Below are positions 1-7,244 of a DNA stretch of 38,012 bases, one piece after another. The DNA comes from Lachnospiraceae bacterium (GTDB lineage Bacteria > Bacillota > Clostridia > Lachnospirales > Lachnospiraceae). The number at the start of each line of letters is the position of its first letter. Within the stretch, counting starts at the first letter, position 1. The stretch spans positions 1-38,012 of the forward strand of contig CAAFZP010000148.1 in assembly GCA_900767585.1 (NCBI GenBank). Reading direction: 5' to 3'. The position numbers and the translations under genes are program-made. The notes under the pieces were generated by a model. That model ran no database searches, was not told the origin of the DNA, and saw only the letters and a list, made by a program, of their open reading frames with translations.

Positions 1-287
1 AGTGCAACGATCACACCACAGGTATCACAGTCAAATCCGTACTTTGCACGGTCATAACCGATCTCACGAATTGTCTCACGTACGATTGTCTGAATATCGA
101 TCTGTGCCTTTGTTGTGATCTCACCCATAACAAGTACCAGTCCGGTTGTTACGGCTGTCTCACAGGCAACACGGCTCATAGGATCCTGCGCTAAAAGCGC
201 ATCTAATACGGCATCACTGATCTGGTCACAGATTTTGTCAGGATGGCCTTCGGTTACTGATTCTGAAGTAAATAATAACTTCTCCAT
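1..287 (-). CDS. metK: S-adenosylmethionine synthetase, N-terminal part (runs off the window)
   Basis: Makes S-adenosylmethionine from methionine and ATP in the cytoplasm. Only the first 95 codons are inside the window; the C-terminal part lies beyond position 1. The translation begins MEKLLFTSESVTEGHPDKIC and continues with DQISDAVLDALL and then TTGLVLVMGEI, the strongly conserved start of MetK, including the ATP-binding GHPDK segment. The start is set by a near-perfect Shine-Dalgarno (AAAGGAGG) at 291-300, a few bases before the ATG at 285-287. Upstream lie a SAM-I riboswitch and an intrinsic terminator, so the enzyme is under feedback control by its own product. Identification is secure. 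Confidence 0.97.
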   Translation of the reverse strand, partial: MEKLLFTSESVTEGHPDKICDQISDAVLDALLAQDPMSRVACETAVTTGLVLVMGEITTKAQIDIQTIVRETIREIGYDRAKYGFDCDTCGVIVA

Positions 288-348
288 TTGTTCCTCCTTT
301 GGAATTCTTGTGTATATTGTGGTTGTCTCTTTATCCGCGGTAATTCAT

Positions 349-380
349 AAAAATAAATCCGGCTGCAAGCAACCGGATTT
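349..380 (-). terminator. Intrinsic terminator of the metK riboswitch leader
   Basis: On the minus strand a stem of about 12 bp (AAATCCGG pairing with CCGGATTT, extended by TTGC/GCAG) is followed by ATTTTTATG. It lies between the riboswitch aptamer and the metK start, where the expression platform should be, so SAM binding would favour this hairpin and stop transcription. Confidence 0.85.
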
Positions 381-397
381 GAAAGTCGTTATCAAAT

Positions 398-509
398 CTT
401 CTTATTGCTCGACAACTTAATCTAAGTATCGCTCAGGTCGGCACCTTCCGTCTCCGGGGTTGCCGTGGCTTCTTCGTCCCTTATGACTCCACCACTCTGA
501 ATAAGAGAG
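398..509 (-). promoter_or_regulatory. SAM-I (S-box) riboswitch aptamer upstream of metK
   Basis: Read on the minus strand the region carries the S-box hallmarks in order: CTCTTATT (5' side of P1), CAGAGTGGTGGAG, then GAAGCCACGGCAACC (conserved core), GGTGCCGACCTGAGCGATAC, and a closing AATAAGAAG that pairs back to P1. This matches the SAM-I aptamer consensus closely. It is followed by a terminator hairpin and then metK, the classic S-box target in Firmicutes. The 5' and 3' limits are set by P1 and could shift by a few bases. Confidence 0.93.
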
Positions 510-517
510 ACATGTCT

Positions 518-546
518 AAAATATATCATATATTTCTAATTGTCAA
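518..546 (-). promoter_or_regulatory. Probable SigA promoter of the metK leader
   Basis: On the minus strand a perfect -35 TTGACA (541-546) is followed by 17 bp and TATTTT (518-523); an overlapping TATATT at 520-525 has 15-bp spacing. The predicted start falls at about 510, exactly at the 5' edge of the riboswitch aptamer, which supports the call. Confidence 0.75.
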
Positions 547-628
547 TGGGTTTATTTACTATTTCATCGTATTTATGGGGTTATCTGCTATTTTCGTCGT
601 ATTTGCACATGTCTTCACGTATTTTGTC

Positions 629-1159
629 CTACAGCTTCTGCGCATCCTCTCTGCCGCTATGCTTTTTACGGATAGCACAAAACAGCATCGATACAAGCAT
701 CAAAAAAAGCACACCCACTGCCGCACCGCAGCTATCGAGCAGGACATCCTTTGCCTGTCCACTGCGTCCGGGCACAAATAACTGGTGAAATTCGTCGGTC
801 ATGGCATACACCGTGGCAGTCCCCCACGCAAGGAGTGCAGCCAATGTTCTTTTTCGGTCCGCGTCACACCACACGCCGCACAAAAGCATGGCAAATACCG
901 CGTATTCTGTTGCATGTGCAAGCTTCCGGATCGGATGATCGACCTTCGCCGCAAATGCAAGCTGCTTTTCTTCCGGCCAGCTGTCAAAATCCCAATGAAT
1001 CATCCGGCCAAATTCCATCCCGACAGTATAGCTGTCCTCCGTCGATTCCTCGCCATCTCTGGCAGAAAAGCAGAAGATCATAATCGCAAACAATACAGAT
1101 AAAACAACAAATACGAGTTTTCTTTTCTTCTGGTTCGATGTGCGTGTTTGCTGCTTCAT
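629..1159 (-). CDS. VanZ-like integral membrane protein
   Basis: A protein of about 176 residues with a basic N-terminus, an N-terminal membrane helix (LVFVVLSVLFAIMIFCFSAR), further hydrophobic segments in the second half, and VanZ-family signatures: HPIRKLAHATEYAVFAMLL, then TDEFHQLFVPGRSGQAKDVLLDS and an AVG glycine helix. VanZ relatives are membrane proteins of poorly defined function; the name comes from teicoplanin resistance, but most chromosomal copies are not resistance genes. The start is uncertain: the ATG at 1157-1159 lies 10 bp after the HIT stop, while an in-frame ATG at 1195 would overlap it by 26 bp; neither has a convincing Shine-Dalgarno. It is very likely co-transcribed with the HIT gene. 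Confidence 0.85.
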   Translation of the reverse strand: MKQQTRTSNQKKRKLVFVVLSVLFAIMIFCFSARDGEESTEDSYTVGMEFGRMIHWDFDSWPEEKQLAFAAKVDHPIRKLAHATEYAVFAMLLCGVWCDADRKRTLAALLAWGTATVYAMTDEFHQLFVPGRSGQAKDVLLDSCGAAVGVLFLMLVSMLFCAIRKKHSGREDAQKL

Positions 1160-1169
1160 CCGGCTATTT

Positions 1170-1589
1170 TTACTGGATATGTTTCTTGATCGCATCGGCT
1201 AACGCTTTCTGGGCTTCCGGTTCCGTCTCACCCTGCTTCCATGTAACGCTCACATCATCCCCTGCATGACGTGGAATAATATGCATATGGAAATGATGCA
1301 CCGTCTGTCCAGCCACTTCTCCGTTGTTCTGTACCACATTCAGGCCTTCACAGCCAGTTTCTTCCTGTACTGCTTTGGCAACATCCGTAGCAAGTGCAAA
1401 AACTTTTGCAGCTGTCTCTTTATCGATCTGATAGATATTATCGTAATGTTCCTTTGTAAGGATCAATGCGTGTCCGCGGTTTGCCGGTGCAACATCCAAT
1501 ATCACACGGCACTCCGGTGTCTCATATACTGTTGCTGATGGAATCTCTCCATTTGCAATCTTACAGAAAATACAATCATCTTTTTTCAT
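1170..1589 (-). CDS. HIT-family nucleotide hydrolase
   Basis: A 139-residue cytoplasmic protein with the full HIT (histidine triad) signature HHFHMHIIPR, giving H99-x-H101-x-H103, the catalytic triad of nucleoside phosphoramidate and dinucleotide polyphosphate hydrolases. C6 and C9 (CIFC) together with later residues fit the zinc site of the Hint/bacterial HIT branch, and NRGHALILTKEH is the usual central strand. Length is typical. The start is supported by AGGAG about 9 bp upstream. First gene of a two-gene unit with the VanZ-like gene; a SigA-type promoter lies at 1655-1683. Exact substrate unknown. Confidence 0.93.
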   Translation of the reverse strand: MKKDDCIFCKIANGEIPSATVYETPECRVILDVAPANRGHALILTKEHYDNIYQIDKETAAKVFALATDVAKAVQEETGCEGLNVVQNNGEVAGQTVHHFHMHIIPRHAGDDVSVTWKQGETEPEAQKALADAIKKHIQ

Positions 1590-1654
1590 GTTCGTCTGCT
1601 CCTTTTTGTTCCAAATATTTCAATCTTCCTTAGTTTCCCCATGCAACCATATGT

Positions 1655-1683
1655 ATGATACCCTTTTTTCCTGTTTTTGTCCA
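1655..1683 (-). promoter_or_regulatory. Probable SigA promoter for the HIT/VanZ unit
   Basis: On the minus strand TGGACA (1678-1683) and TATCAT (1655-1660) are separated by exactly 17 bp, each one mismatch from consensus. A 16-bp perfect palindrome CAGTTGTCCACAACTG (1682-1697) ends on the -35 box, and a second hairpin (CCAGGCA/TGCCTGG, 1713-1729) lies between it and fliS. The rest of the 1590-1757 gap holds no other visible feature; neither hairpin has a T-tract on the minus strand. Confidence 0.6.
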
Positions 1684-1757
1684 GTTGTGGACAACTGTGT
1701 TTTTCCTGTATTCCAGGCAATCTGCCTGGTACCTGCACCGATTACGATGGTCTCAAA

Positions 1758-2237
1758 TCAGACCTGGTATCCCCGGGTTTCATAGTTTACACCCTGTATA
1801 CTCTCATTCAAGGTTCCTTTTCCGTACGTAAGTCCGGCATATACCTGGTGCACGTTCTGCATCACCGCATCTTCCGGATCCATCTCATGCAGATGCACAA
1901 ATCCCGTGCGCAGTTTTTTCATCATCTGCACACACCGGTCGAGCTCATCCGGTTTCCGCCGGATTTGCGAACGAACTAACTTCCCATAGATGAACCGGAA
2001 GATAGCGATTACGTTTCTTCCGCATACATTGTCCTGCGAAAAACACCCAATCAATTCCTGCATCGTACGTCGTGCCTGCTCCATATTGAACAAATACCGG
2101 TCTTCTTCTTTGTTCTTGTATGCTGTTTCTGCATCGTCCACATATAGTTCAAACATATCGCAAAGCACCAGAATCAATCCACTATGATTTTCCTGGCTGA
2201 TGCGTCTTGTGAATTCCTGTTTTTGTTCCTGTGTCAT
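1758..2237 (-). CDS. fliS: Flagellar export chaperone FliS
   Basis: A 159-residue, mostly helical protein. FliS binds the C-terminal D0 region of flagellin in the cytoplasm and prevents premature polymerisation before export. Support: the FliS-like pattern of four helices, with AETAYKNKEEDRYLFNMEQARRTMQELIGCF, then IFRFIYGKLVRSQIRRKPDELDRCVQMMKKLRTGF, and its position directly after flagellin on the same strand (102-bp gap). It is somewhat longer than the usual 125-135 residues, with a C-terminal extension of unclear role. Start supported by AGAGGA upstream. No promoter was found in the gap, so it is likely transcribed with the flagellin gene. Sequence similarity to classic FliS is moderate; context adds much of the confidence. 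Confidence 0.8.
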   Translation of the reverse strand: MTQEQKQEFTRRISQENHSGLILVLCDMFELYVDDAETAYKNKEEDRYLFNMEQARRTMQELIGCFSQDNVCGRNVIAIFRFIYGKLVRSQIRRKPDELDRCVQMMKKLRTGFVHLHEMDPEDAVMQNVHQVYAGLTYGKGTLNESIQGVNYETRGYQV

Positions 2238-2339
2238 GGTGATTTCCTCTTATTTTCCACTTTTCTCCCCAGCCCACCTGCTTCCAATCAGCTTCCGGTT
2301 GAGAAGTTTTCCCGATTCGCCTGTTTTCCCAAGAATCTA

Positions 2340-3770
2340 CTATTGCAGCAGCTGTAAGATAGATTCCGGCCTGTCATTTGCTTTCTGCATCATGGAGATT
2401 GCCGCCTGCGACAAGACTTCCTGCTGCGTATATTCTGTCATCTCTTCTGCCATATCGGTATCCATAATCCGCGAATAAGCTTCTGTGATACTCTCACTCT
2501 GCACCTGCAGATTTGAATGTACATCTTCCAGTCGGTTTTCATATGCACCGAGTTTCGAACGCGCATTTGACACTTTCTTGACAGCCTCATCGATTGTCTC
2601 GATTGCATCGCTCGCGTATCCATGTGTATACATTACAAGCTCATCCACGCCCAAGGCGGAAGCTGTAAGCGACGGAATATCAATTGCGAGCTGCTCACCT
2701 TCGTTGGAGCCATTCTGAATTATCATCGTTCCGACAGATAATACTTCAATATCTGCCGATACTGCGCCACCGTTTTCTGCAACCGTACCCGGTGTCAGAT
2801 CGATTGTCATGGCAAACCCATTTCGGTCCACAACCTCAACCTGGTTTCCATGTGTTGTATAGGTAGCTGTTGTCGAAAAACCACCATCTGTCACTTTCAG
2901 TGCTGCCTGGCAGTCGGTTCCTTCTGTCGTGCTTCCGTCTGTCACACCAAGCAATGCCGCAAGATCCGGGTTGTTTACGGAAATCTCGATTTTTTCATCG
3001 CTGCCATATCCCATCGACCGGAACATCACGGGTGCTCCACTGTCAAAGCTTTCTTCCTTTTTTCCATCCTGGGATGCAAATACATCGATATTGATCTTTA
3101 CAAGACTCTCCTGAAGTTTCCCGTACACCTGCTCCATCGTCATTCCCTCTTCGATAGAAACAGCGAATCCATTTACCTGCAGAGTTCCTGCCTGCGCACT
3201 TGTAACTGTGGCATTTGAATATGCAAATCCGGTTGTAAGCGACGCCTGCGTCGCATCTTTTGTCACATCCAGAGAATATACACCCGTCTCAACTTCGGAA
3301 GAAATATAGCTTGCTTTCACGCCGATTGCACTCGACAGGGAGCGTCTGGTCAGATCTCCGTTCAAAAGCTTCTGTCCGTTAAATGCAGTCGTATCTGCAA
3401 TCTGTGTAAGCTCCGCAGCGAGCGAATCAATTTCCTCCTGAATCGAGTCACGGTCAACTTCATCATTCACGTCGTTTGCAGCCTGCACCGCAAGCTCACG
3501 CATACGTCCGAGAATGCTATGCATCTCCTCCATGCCGCCCTCTGCGGTCTGGATCACCGAGATACCATCATTTGAATTGAGCGCTGCCCGGTCTAATCCA
3601 CGGATCTGGGCGCTCATCTTTTTTGATATTGCAAGCCCGGCGGCATCATCTGCCGGACTGGTGATCTTATTTCCTGAGGAAAGTCTGGACATCGACTTTG
3701 CTACTTTATCATTGATTTTTCCAAAATGTGTCGTGGCATTCATCGCCAGCGAATTGTAATTGATTCTCAT
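2340..3770 (-). CDS. fliC: Flagellin
   Basis: A 476-residue filament subunit. The N-terminal D0/D1 region shows the hallmarks MRINYNSLAMN, LSSGNKITSPADDAAGLAIS, QIRGLDRAALNSNDGISVIQ and RMRELAVQAAN (residues 89-99), and the C-terminus ends with SQAAISMMQKANDRPESILQ, the conserved D0 coiled segment. The variable middle (about 145-390) is larger than in minimal Bacillus flagellin and should form surface-exposed D2-like domains. There is no signal peptide, as expected for type III export. The start has a perfect AGGAGG at 3777-3782. A sigma-28-type promoter lies 30 bp upstream, inside the end of the preceding gene; fliS follows. The RELAVQA segment is the TLR5-recognised region of flagellins and looks intact. 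Confidence 0.97.
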   Translation of the reverse strand: MRINYNSLAMNATTHFGKINDKVAKSMSRLSSGNKITSPADDAAGLAISKKMSAQIRGLDRAALNSNDGISVIQTAEGGMEEMHSILGRMRELAVQAANDVNDEVDRDSIQEEIDSLAAELTQIADTTAFNGQKLLNGDLTRRSLSSAIGVKASYISSEVETGVYSLDVTKDATQASLTTGFAYSNATVTSAQAGTLQVNGFAVSIEEGMTMEQVYGKLQESLVKINIDVFASQDGKKEESFDSGAPVMFRSMGYGSDEKIEISVNNPDLAALLGVTDGSTTEGTDCQAALKVTDGGFSTTATYTTHGNQVEVVDRNGFAMTIDLTPGTVAENGGAVSADIEVLSVGTMIIQNGSNEGEQLAIDIPSLTASALGVDELVMYTHGYASDAIETIDEAVKKVSNARSKLGAYENRLEDVHSNLQVQSESITEAYSRIMDTDMAEEMTEYTQQEVLSQAAISMMQKANDRPESILQLLQ

Positions 3771-3798
3771 AAGCTTCCTCCTGTTAGAATTTGCTATG

Positions 3799-6700
3799 TT
3801 ATATATCGGAAAGTTTCGTCATCGCCTTAACGAAAAATACCGCTGCTTCGCAAAGTTTGCGTGTTTCAACCTTCTGCCCTTGCGCGGGTTCCGCATCCGC
3901 CTGCCGGTTCTGATCATTCACATGTCCCGCATCCGCCTGCCGGTCCTGCTGCCCGATGGATATCCGCGCGCCTGCATATGGGCTGTCTGTCAGCATCGCA
4001 TCAAGCATCCCGCGCTGTGATTGCAATGCAAGATTCCCGTCTGTCGCATCCGCATGAATTGTGACATTCCATTGTCCCTCTGCATCGACATGGACCATCG
4101 CTGTCATCACGCCAAACCGTCTGGACGGAAGTTTTATATCGACCGTACCTTTCCCGTCCGCGCCCGCCTGCAACGTCAGATTCACCAGTCTGGTTCCATG
4201 CTCCGTGGAAACCGGGAGCTGGTATCGTTGCTGCTTCGCCATCGTTCCTAAAATCCGGAACCCCGCTTGCACCAGTTTGAGATTCTGGAAATCTATCTTT
4301 TGCTGACCAGCCTCTGCCTGTGTATACATCTGCTCCACAAGCTGTTGCTGCAAATCCGCATATGTAAGCGACAAGTCTTCGCCACGCCCAAGCTGTTCGA
4401 GCAGATTGTCCGGTTCAAACGGAAGCGGGATTTCCTCCCCGGCCAGAGATTTGGCCATCGCTCCGGTTTCTTCGTCTATGGCATCCTCCGTCGTATGGTC
4501 TTCCACATGCAGGTTTTTCATCACTTGCGCCAAAAGGCTATATATATCTGCATTTTCCGGTGTGCTGCCTCCATGCAGGATGATATCCGCCGCCTGTATA
4601 TTCTGTGCGCTCTCTGTGATTTTCTGCTCTCGTAAAAATGCTTCCGTTTCGGCAAGCGCAGTTTCTTCCGCAATCTCCTGCCACGGATTTTTCTCCGCAA
4701 CGTCCGGCACCGCTGCCTGATCCGGTGATGCGAGAAATGCCGCTTCAATCTGTGCATCCATCCGGTTTCCGCGCACCTCAAGTGTATCCTGCATGCCAAA
4801 TGCTTCATCCACTGACACATCGATTCCTGCAGCTTTGCGGCTCCGCATCGCTGTAATCAGGTTGCGCACCGTCAGCCGGCTGCCATTTGCAAACAAATAC
4901 CCGGCTTCCCTGTCTCCGGACTTTTCCAGTTTTTTCAACACGCGATATATGCCGATATATCCTGACCGCTCATCCTTGCTGATCTCTCCGCGTTGTTCTA
5001 CGTCCCGCAGAAAAGCTGCAAAATCATCGGTTTCTTTGACGCCCGGCTGATAATTGCGGTCGCGCAATGTCTGATTTAATTCTTCCACAGACAAGTCCAA
5101 TGGATTGATTCCATCCCGGATCATCGACAATACTGTGTTTGGCCGACACGCTGTAAGCAGGTCATTGACTTCCCGGTCATACTGGATTACCTGCTGCAGA
5201 TTTTCCTCTGTGATCGCAATCGAATTATATCCCAATATCCGGACCGCGCGCGTATGTTCCGCATCTGCCGGCAGATGCATGTCCTGCAAAATCGCATCCA
5301 CATTTGCAAATGCTTTGCGTATGCTGTCTCCCATATCTGTTCTCGGCGATGTACCCAGCGCATCATATTCCCGCTCCATCGCCGCAAAATCTGCAGGGCG
5401 CCGGATCATTTCTGTCACCGTCGTATCTGCTGCTACGCTTTCACTGCCTGCCACCGTCGCATCTGCGGACACAAGTTCTGCCAGTCCGTGCACGGAAATC
5501 ATCCGCAGACTGCCATAACCACCTGCCACCTGTCCACCTGCAAATCCACCCGGTAACCGGGTATCTTCCCTGACCAGCAGCCCAAGTTTTTCTGCCGGAG
5601 CAGCGCCGATCGTCTGCAAATCACTTTGCACTTCTTTATATAGAGCAACATTTTCTTCCGATGCGTCAACTCCATTTCTTGCAAAAAGCTCTTTTGTCAT
5701 CTGTGCTTCCGCATTTCGAAGCTTCGCTACAACCTGAGCCAAATCACGCGTATCAATATTGATATCCTGTTTTAACATCCGAACTGCCGCATTCTGCGTC
5801 ATATTCAACCGGATTTCCTCCAATTGACGCCGCGCGGTTATCTCGCGGAGTGATTGTTGTGTCATCGGATTTTCCGAATCCGGAATCTGAAGCAGACGCC
5901 CAGATGCACTCTGACTAAGCGATGCATCTGTCGTTTCATGTGCAGCTCCTGCCGCACCTGCATCCGTCGTTTCATGCGCAGCTCCTGCCGCACCTGCATC
6001 CGTCGTTTCATGCGCAGCTCCTGCCGCACCTGTCATATTCTGCCTTGCCGCAAGCATCGCAGCGATCGTGAGCGGGCGATTTTCACGAATCGCCAGGACT
6101 ACATCATTTTCCGTAAGCGATGCCACATCCTCACAGAGCTTCCCTGCCATTTCCCCGATTGCATCTGCCTGTGATTCTTCAATCTGATCCATGGTTGGAA
6201 GCGCAGTAATTGGTTTTCCAGTCTGCGCTTGCAATGCCATATATGCCCGCATGGAATCTGTTGTCACAGGGATGTCATTTGCGAGCATCAGCGATACGCC
6301 TCCCATACTCTTATCATCAACCGGAATTCCTGCCTGCTGGATAATATGCCTGCATTGCATCTGTATCGTCTCCGGCAATTCTTCCCATGCCTGTCCCACC
6401 GGGTTCGCATTTGTTGATTCCTTCCACGTCTGACCCGGCTGCTCTGAACCTGATCGTTCCTTCCACGTCTGTCCTGTCCCGGCTGCATCCTGCTGCCCGC
6501 TGTAATGTGCTTTGTAAAGAGTTTCCTGCGTGAGCGGCTGGCGATTTTTGAGAAGATATAAAATATCTTTGTTTTCCACGTTCAGATTCACATCGGTACC
6601 CGCAATTTTCGGACCGGTACTTGTAAATACAAGACCGGAAACATCGCCTTTTTCAACCTTTGCCTGCGCAAAAATATTTGCCACCTCGTCTTTGTGTGAC

Positions 6701-7095
6701 GCCTCACGCATGGAGCTTACGATTCCCTCAATATCCGAAAGCGACGCTGTGGCAACATCCACACCCATCCTGCGCAGTTGCTTGATCTCTTCCGTTGTAA
6801 GAGAACGGGCAATCTCTTTCGCATCCTCGCGTGCCTGCTTTTCATCATCGATTTCCTGCTGCTGTTCTTCCTTTGTCTTTTCCTGCTGGTCTTTCTGATA
6901 CTCTTTGAAGTTATCCATGACCGTCTGCGCATTCGTTTTCACTTTGGAACTGCGGTCATACTGCACCTGTTCAACCGCCTCAAACGCATCGAGCGTTCCT
7001 GTGGATGACATCCCCGGTTTCTGCTCGTATGTGCCTATATTTTTTGTATAGGCACTGACTGCTTCCTGTGAATTTTTTATATTGATATTCTGCAT
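3799..7095 (-). CDS. Large sigma-28-controlled protein with a FliK-like C-terminal region
   Basis: 1098 residues, no signal peptide or membrane segment, so cytoplasmic or exported by the flagellar apparatus. Residues 1-120 are polar with a charged helix rich in Q, E and K (about 68-100). Further on come three GQ(T/A)W(K/E)E motifs (about 205-240) and three copies of a 12-residue repeat GAAGAAHETTDA (about 354-390). Residues about 950-1045 (LPVSTEHGTRLVNLTLQAG, then KLPSRRFGVMTAMVHVDAEG) recall the C-terminal domain of flagellar hook-length control proteins (FliK): LG-v-v-v strands followed by a helix. I believe it belongs to a Lachnospiraceae family of unknown function (possibly DUF6240). A sigma-28-type promoter upstream and flagellin downstream argue for a late flagellar role. 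Start: ATG 7093-7095 with AGGGAG upstream. Confidence 0.75.
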   Translation of the reverse strand: MQNINIKNSQEAVSAYTKNIGTYEQKPGMSSTGTLDAFEAVEQVQYDRSSKVKTNAQTVMDNFKEYQKDQQEKTKEEQQQEIDDEKQAREDAKEIARSLTTEEIKQLRRMGVDVATASLSDIEGIVSSMREASHKDEVANIFAQAKVEKGDVSGLVFTSTGPKIAGTDVNLNVENKDILYLLKNRQPLTQETLYKAHYSGQQDAAGTGQTWKERSGSEQPGQTWKESTNANPVGQAWEELPETIQMQCRHIIQQAGIPVDDKSMGGVSLMLANDIPVTTDSMRAYMALQAQTGKPITALPTMDQIEESQADAIGEMAGKLCEDVASLTENDVVLAIRENRPLTIAAMLAARQNMTGAAGAAHETTDAGAAGAAHETTDAGAAGAAHETTDASLSQSASGRLLQIPDSENPMTQQSLREITARRQLEEIRLNMTQNAAVRMLKQDINIDTRDLAQVVAKLRNAEAQMTKELFARNGVDASEENVALYKEVQSDLQTIGAAPAEKLGLLVREDTRLPGGFAGGQVAGGYGSLRMISVHGLAELVSADATVAGSESVAADTTVTEMIRRPADFAAMEREYDALGTSPRTDMGDSIRKAFANVDAILQDMHLPADAEHTRAVRILGYNSIAITEENLQQVIQYDREVNDLLTACRPNTVLSMIRDGINPLDLSVEELNQTLRDRNYQPGVKETDDFAAFLRDVEQRGEISKDERSGYIGIYRVLKKLEKSGDREAGYLFANGSRLTVRNLITAMRSRKAAGIDVSVDEAFGMQDTLEVRGNRMDAQIEAAFLASPDQAAVPDVAEKNPWQEIAEETALAETEAFLREQKITESAQNIQAADIILHGGSTPENADIYSLLAQVMKNLHVEDHTTEDAIDEETGAMAKSLAGEEIPLPFEPDNLLEQLGRGEDLSLTYADLQQQLVEQMYTQAEAGQQKIDFQNLKLVQAGFRILGTMAKQQRYQLPVSTEHGTRLVNLTLQAGADGKGTVDIKLPSRRFGVMTAMVHVDAEGQWNVTIHADATDGNLALQSQRGMLDAMLTDSPYAGARISIGQQDRQADAGHVNDQNRQADAEPAQGQKVETRKLCEAAVFFVKAMTKLSDI
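3803..3830 (-). promoter_or_regulatory. Sigma-28 (SigD/FliA) type promoter of flagellin
   Basis: On the minus strand TTAA (3827-3830), 16 bp, then TCCGATAT (3803-3810), matching the SigD pattern (TAAA, about 16 bp, CCGATAT). The predicted start is about 26 bases before the flagellin ATG. The -10 lies inside the last codons of the upstream 1098-residue gene. Confidence 0.85.
5924..6031 (-). repeat. Three tandem 36-bp in-frame repeats
   Basis: Three near-identical copies beginning at 5924, 5960 and 5996 (GCATCCGTCGTTTCATGCGC and following), each encoding GAAGAAHETTDA. Copies 2 and 3 are identical; copy 1 differs at two positions, indicating recent slippage-type expansion within a linker. Confidence 0.9.
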
Positions 7096-7133
7096 ACGTA
7101 CTCCCTGTTTTTGTGTTTCCTGCTTTATATTCT

Positions 7134-7161
7134 ATATCGGCACAACCAGGTGAATCATTAA
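7134..7161 (-). promoter_or_regulatory. Sigma-28 (SigD/FliA) type promoter of the FliK-like gene
   Basis: On the minus strand TTAA (7158-7161), 16 bp, then GCCGATAT (7134-7141). Spacing is identical to the flagellin promoter at 3803-3830. The start would be about 30 bases before the ATG at 7095. Confidence 0.85.
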
Positions 7162-7199
7162 GGAAAACCTGAAATGCGCTTGCCTCCCGGCTTCCAACA

Positions 7200-7229
7200 T
7201 AAAAAACCGGCACAAACTGTGCCGGCTTT
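7200..7229 (-). terminator. Intrinsic terminator after the aldose epimerase gene
   Basis: Perfect 8-bp stem CCGGCACA/TGTGCCGG with loop AAC (7207-7225); read on the minus strand it is followed by a TTTTTTATG tract. The plus strand also has a short CTTTT tail, so it may work in both directions. It separates the epimerase from the flagellar unit. Confidence 0.9.
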
Positions 7230-7244
7230 TCATCACCCAATTTA

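Noticed and set aside
629..1159. VanZ-like gene as a glycopeptide resistance determinant
   Set aside because: No vanHAX or regulator genes nearby, and the ddl in this window keeps the tyrosine typical of D-Ala-D-Ala ligases.
1682..1702. Plus-strand intrinsic terminator (CAGTTG/CAACTG followed by TGTTTTT)
   Set aside because: There is no plus-strand gene upstream to terminate, and the stem is short; treated instead as a palindrome at a minus-strand promoter.
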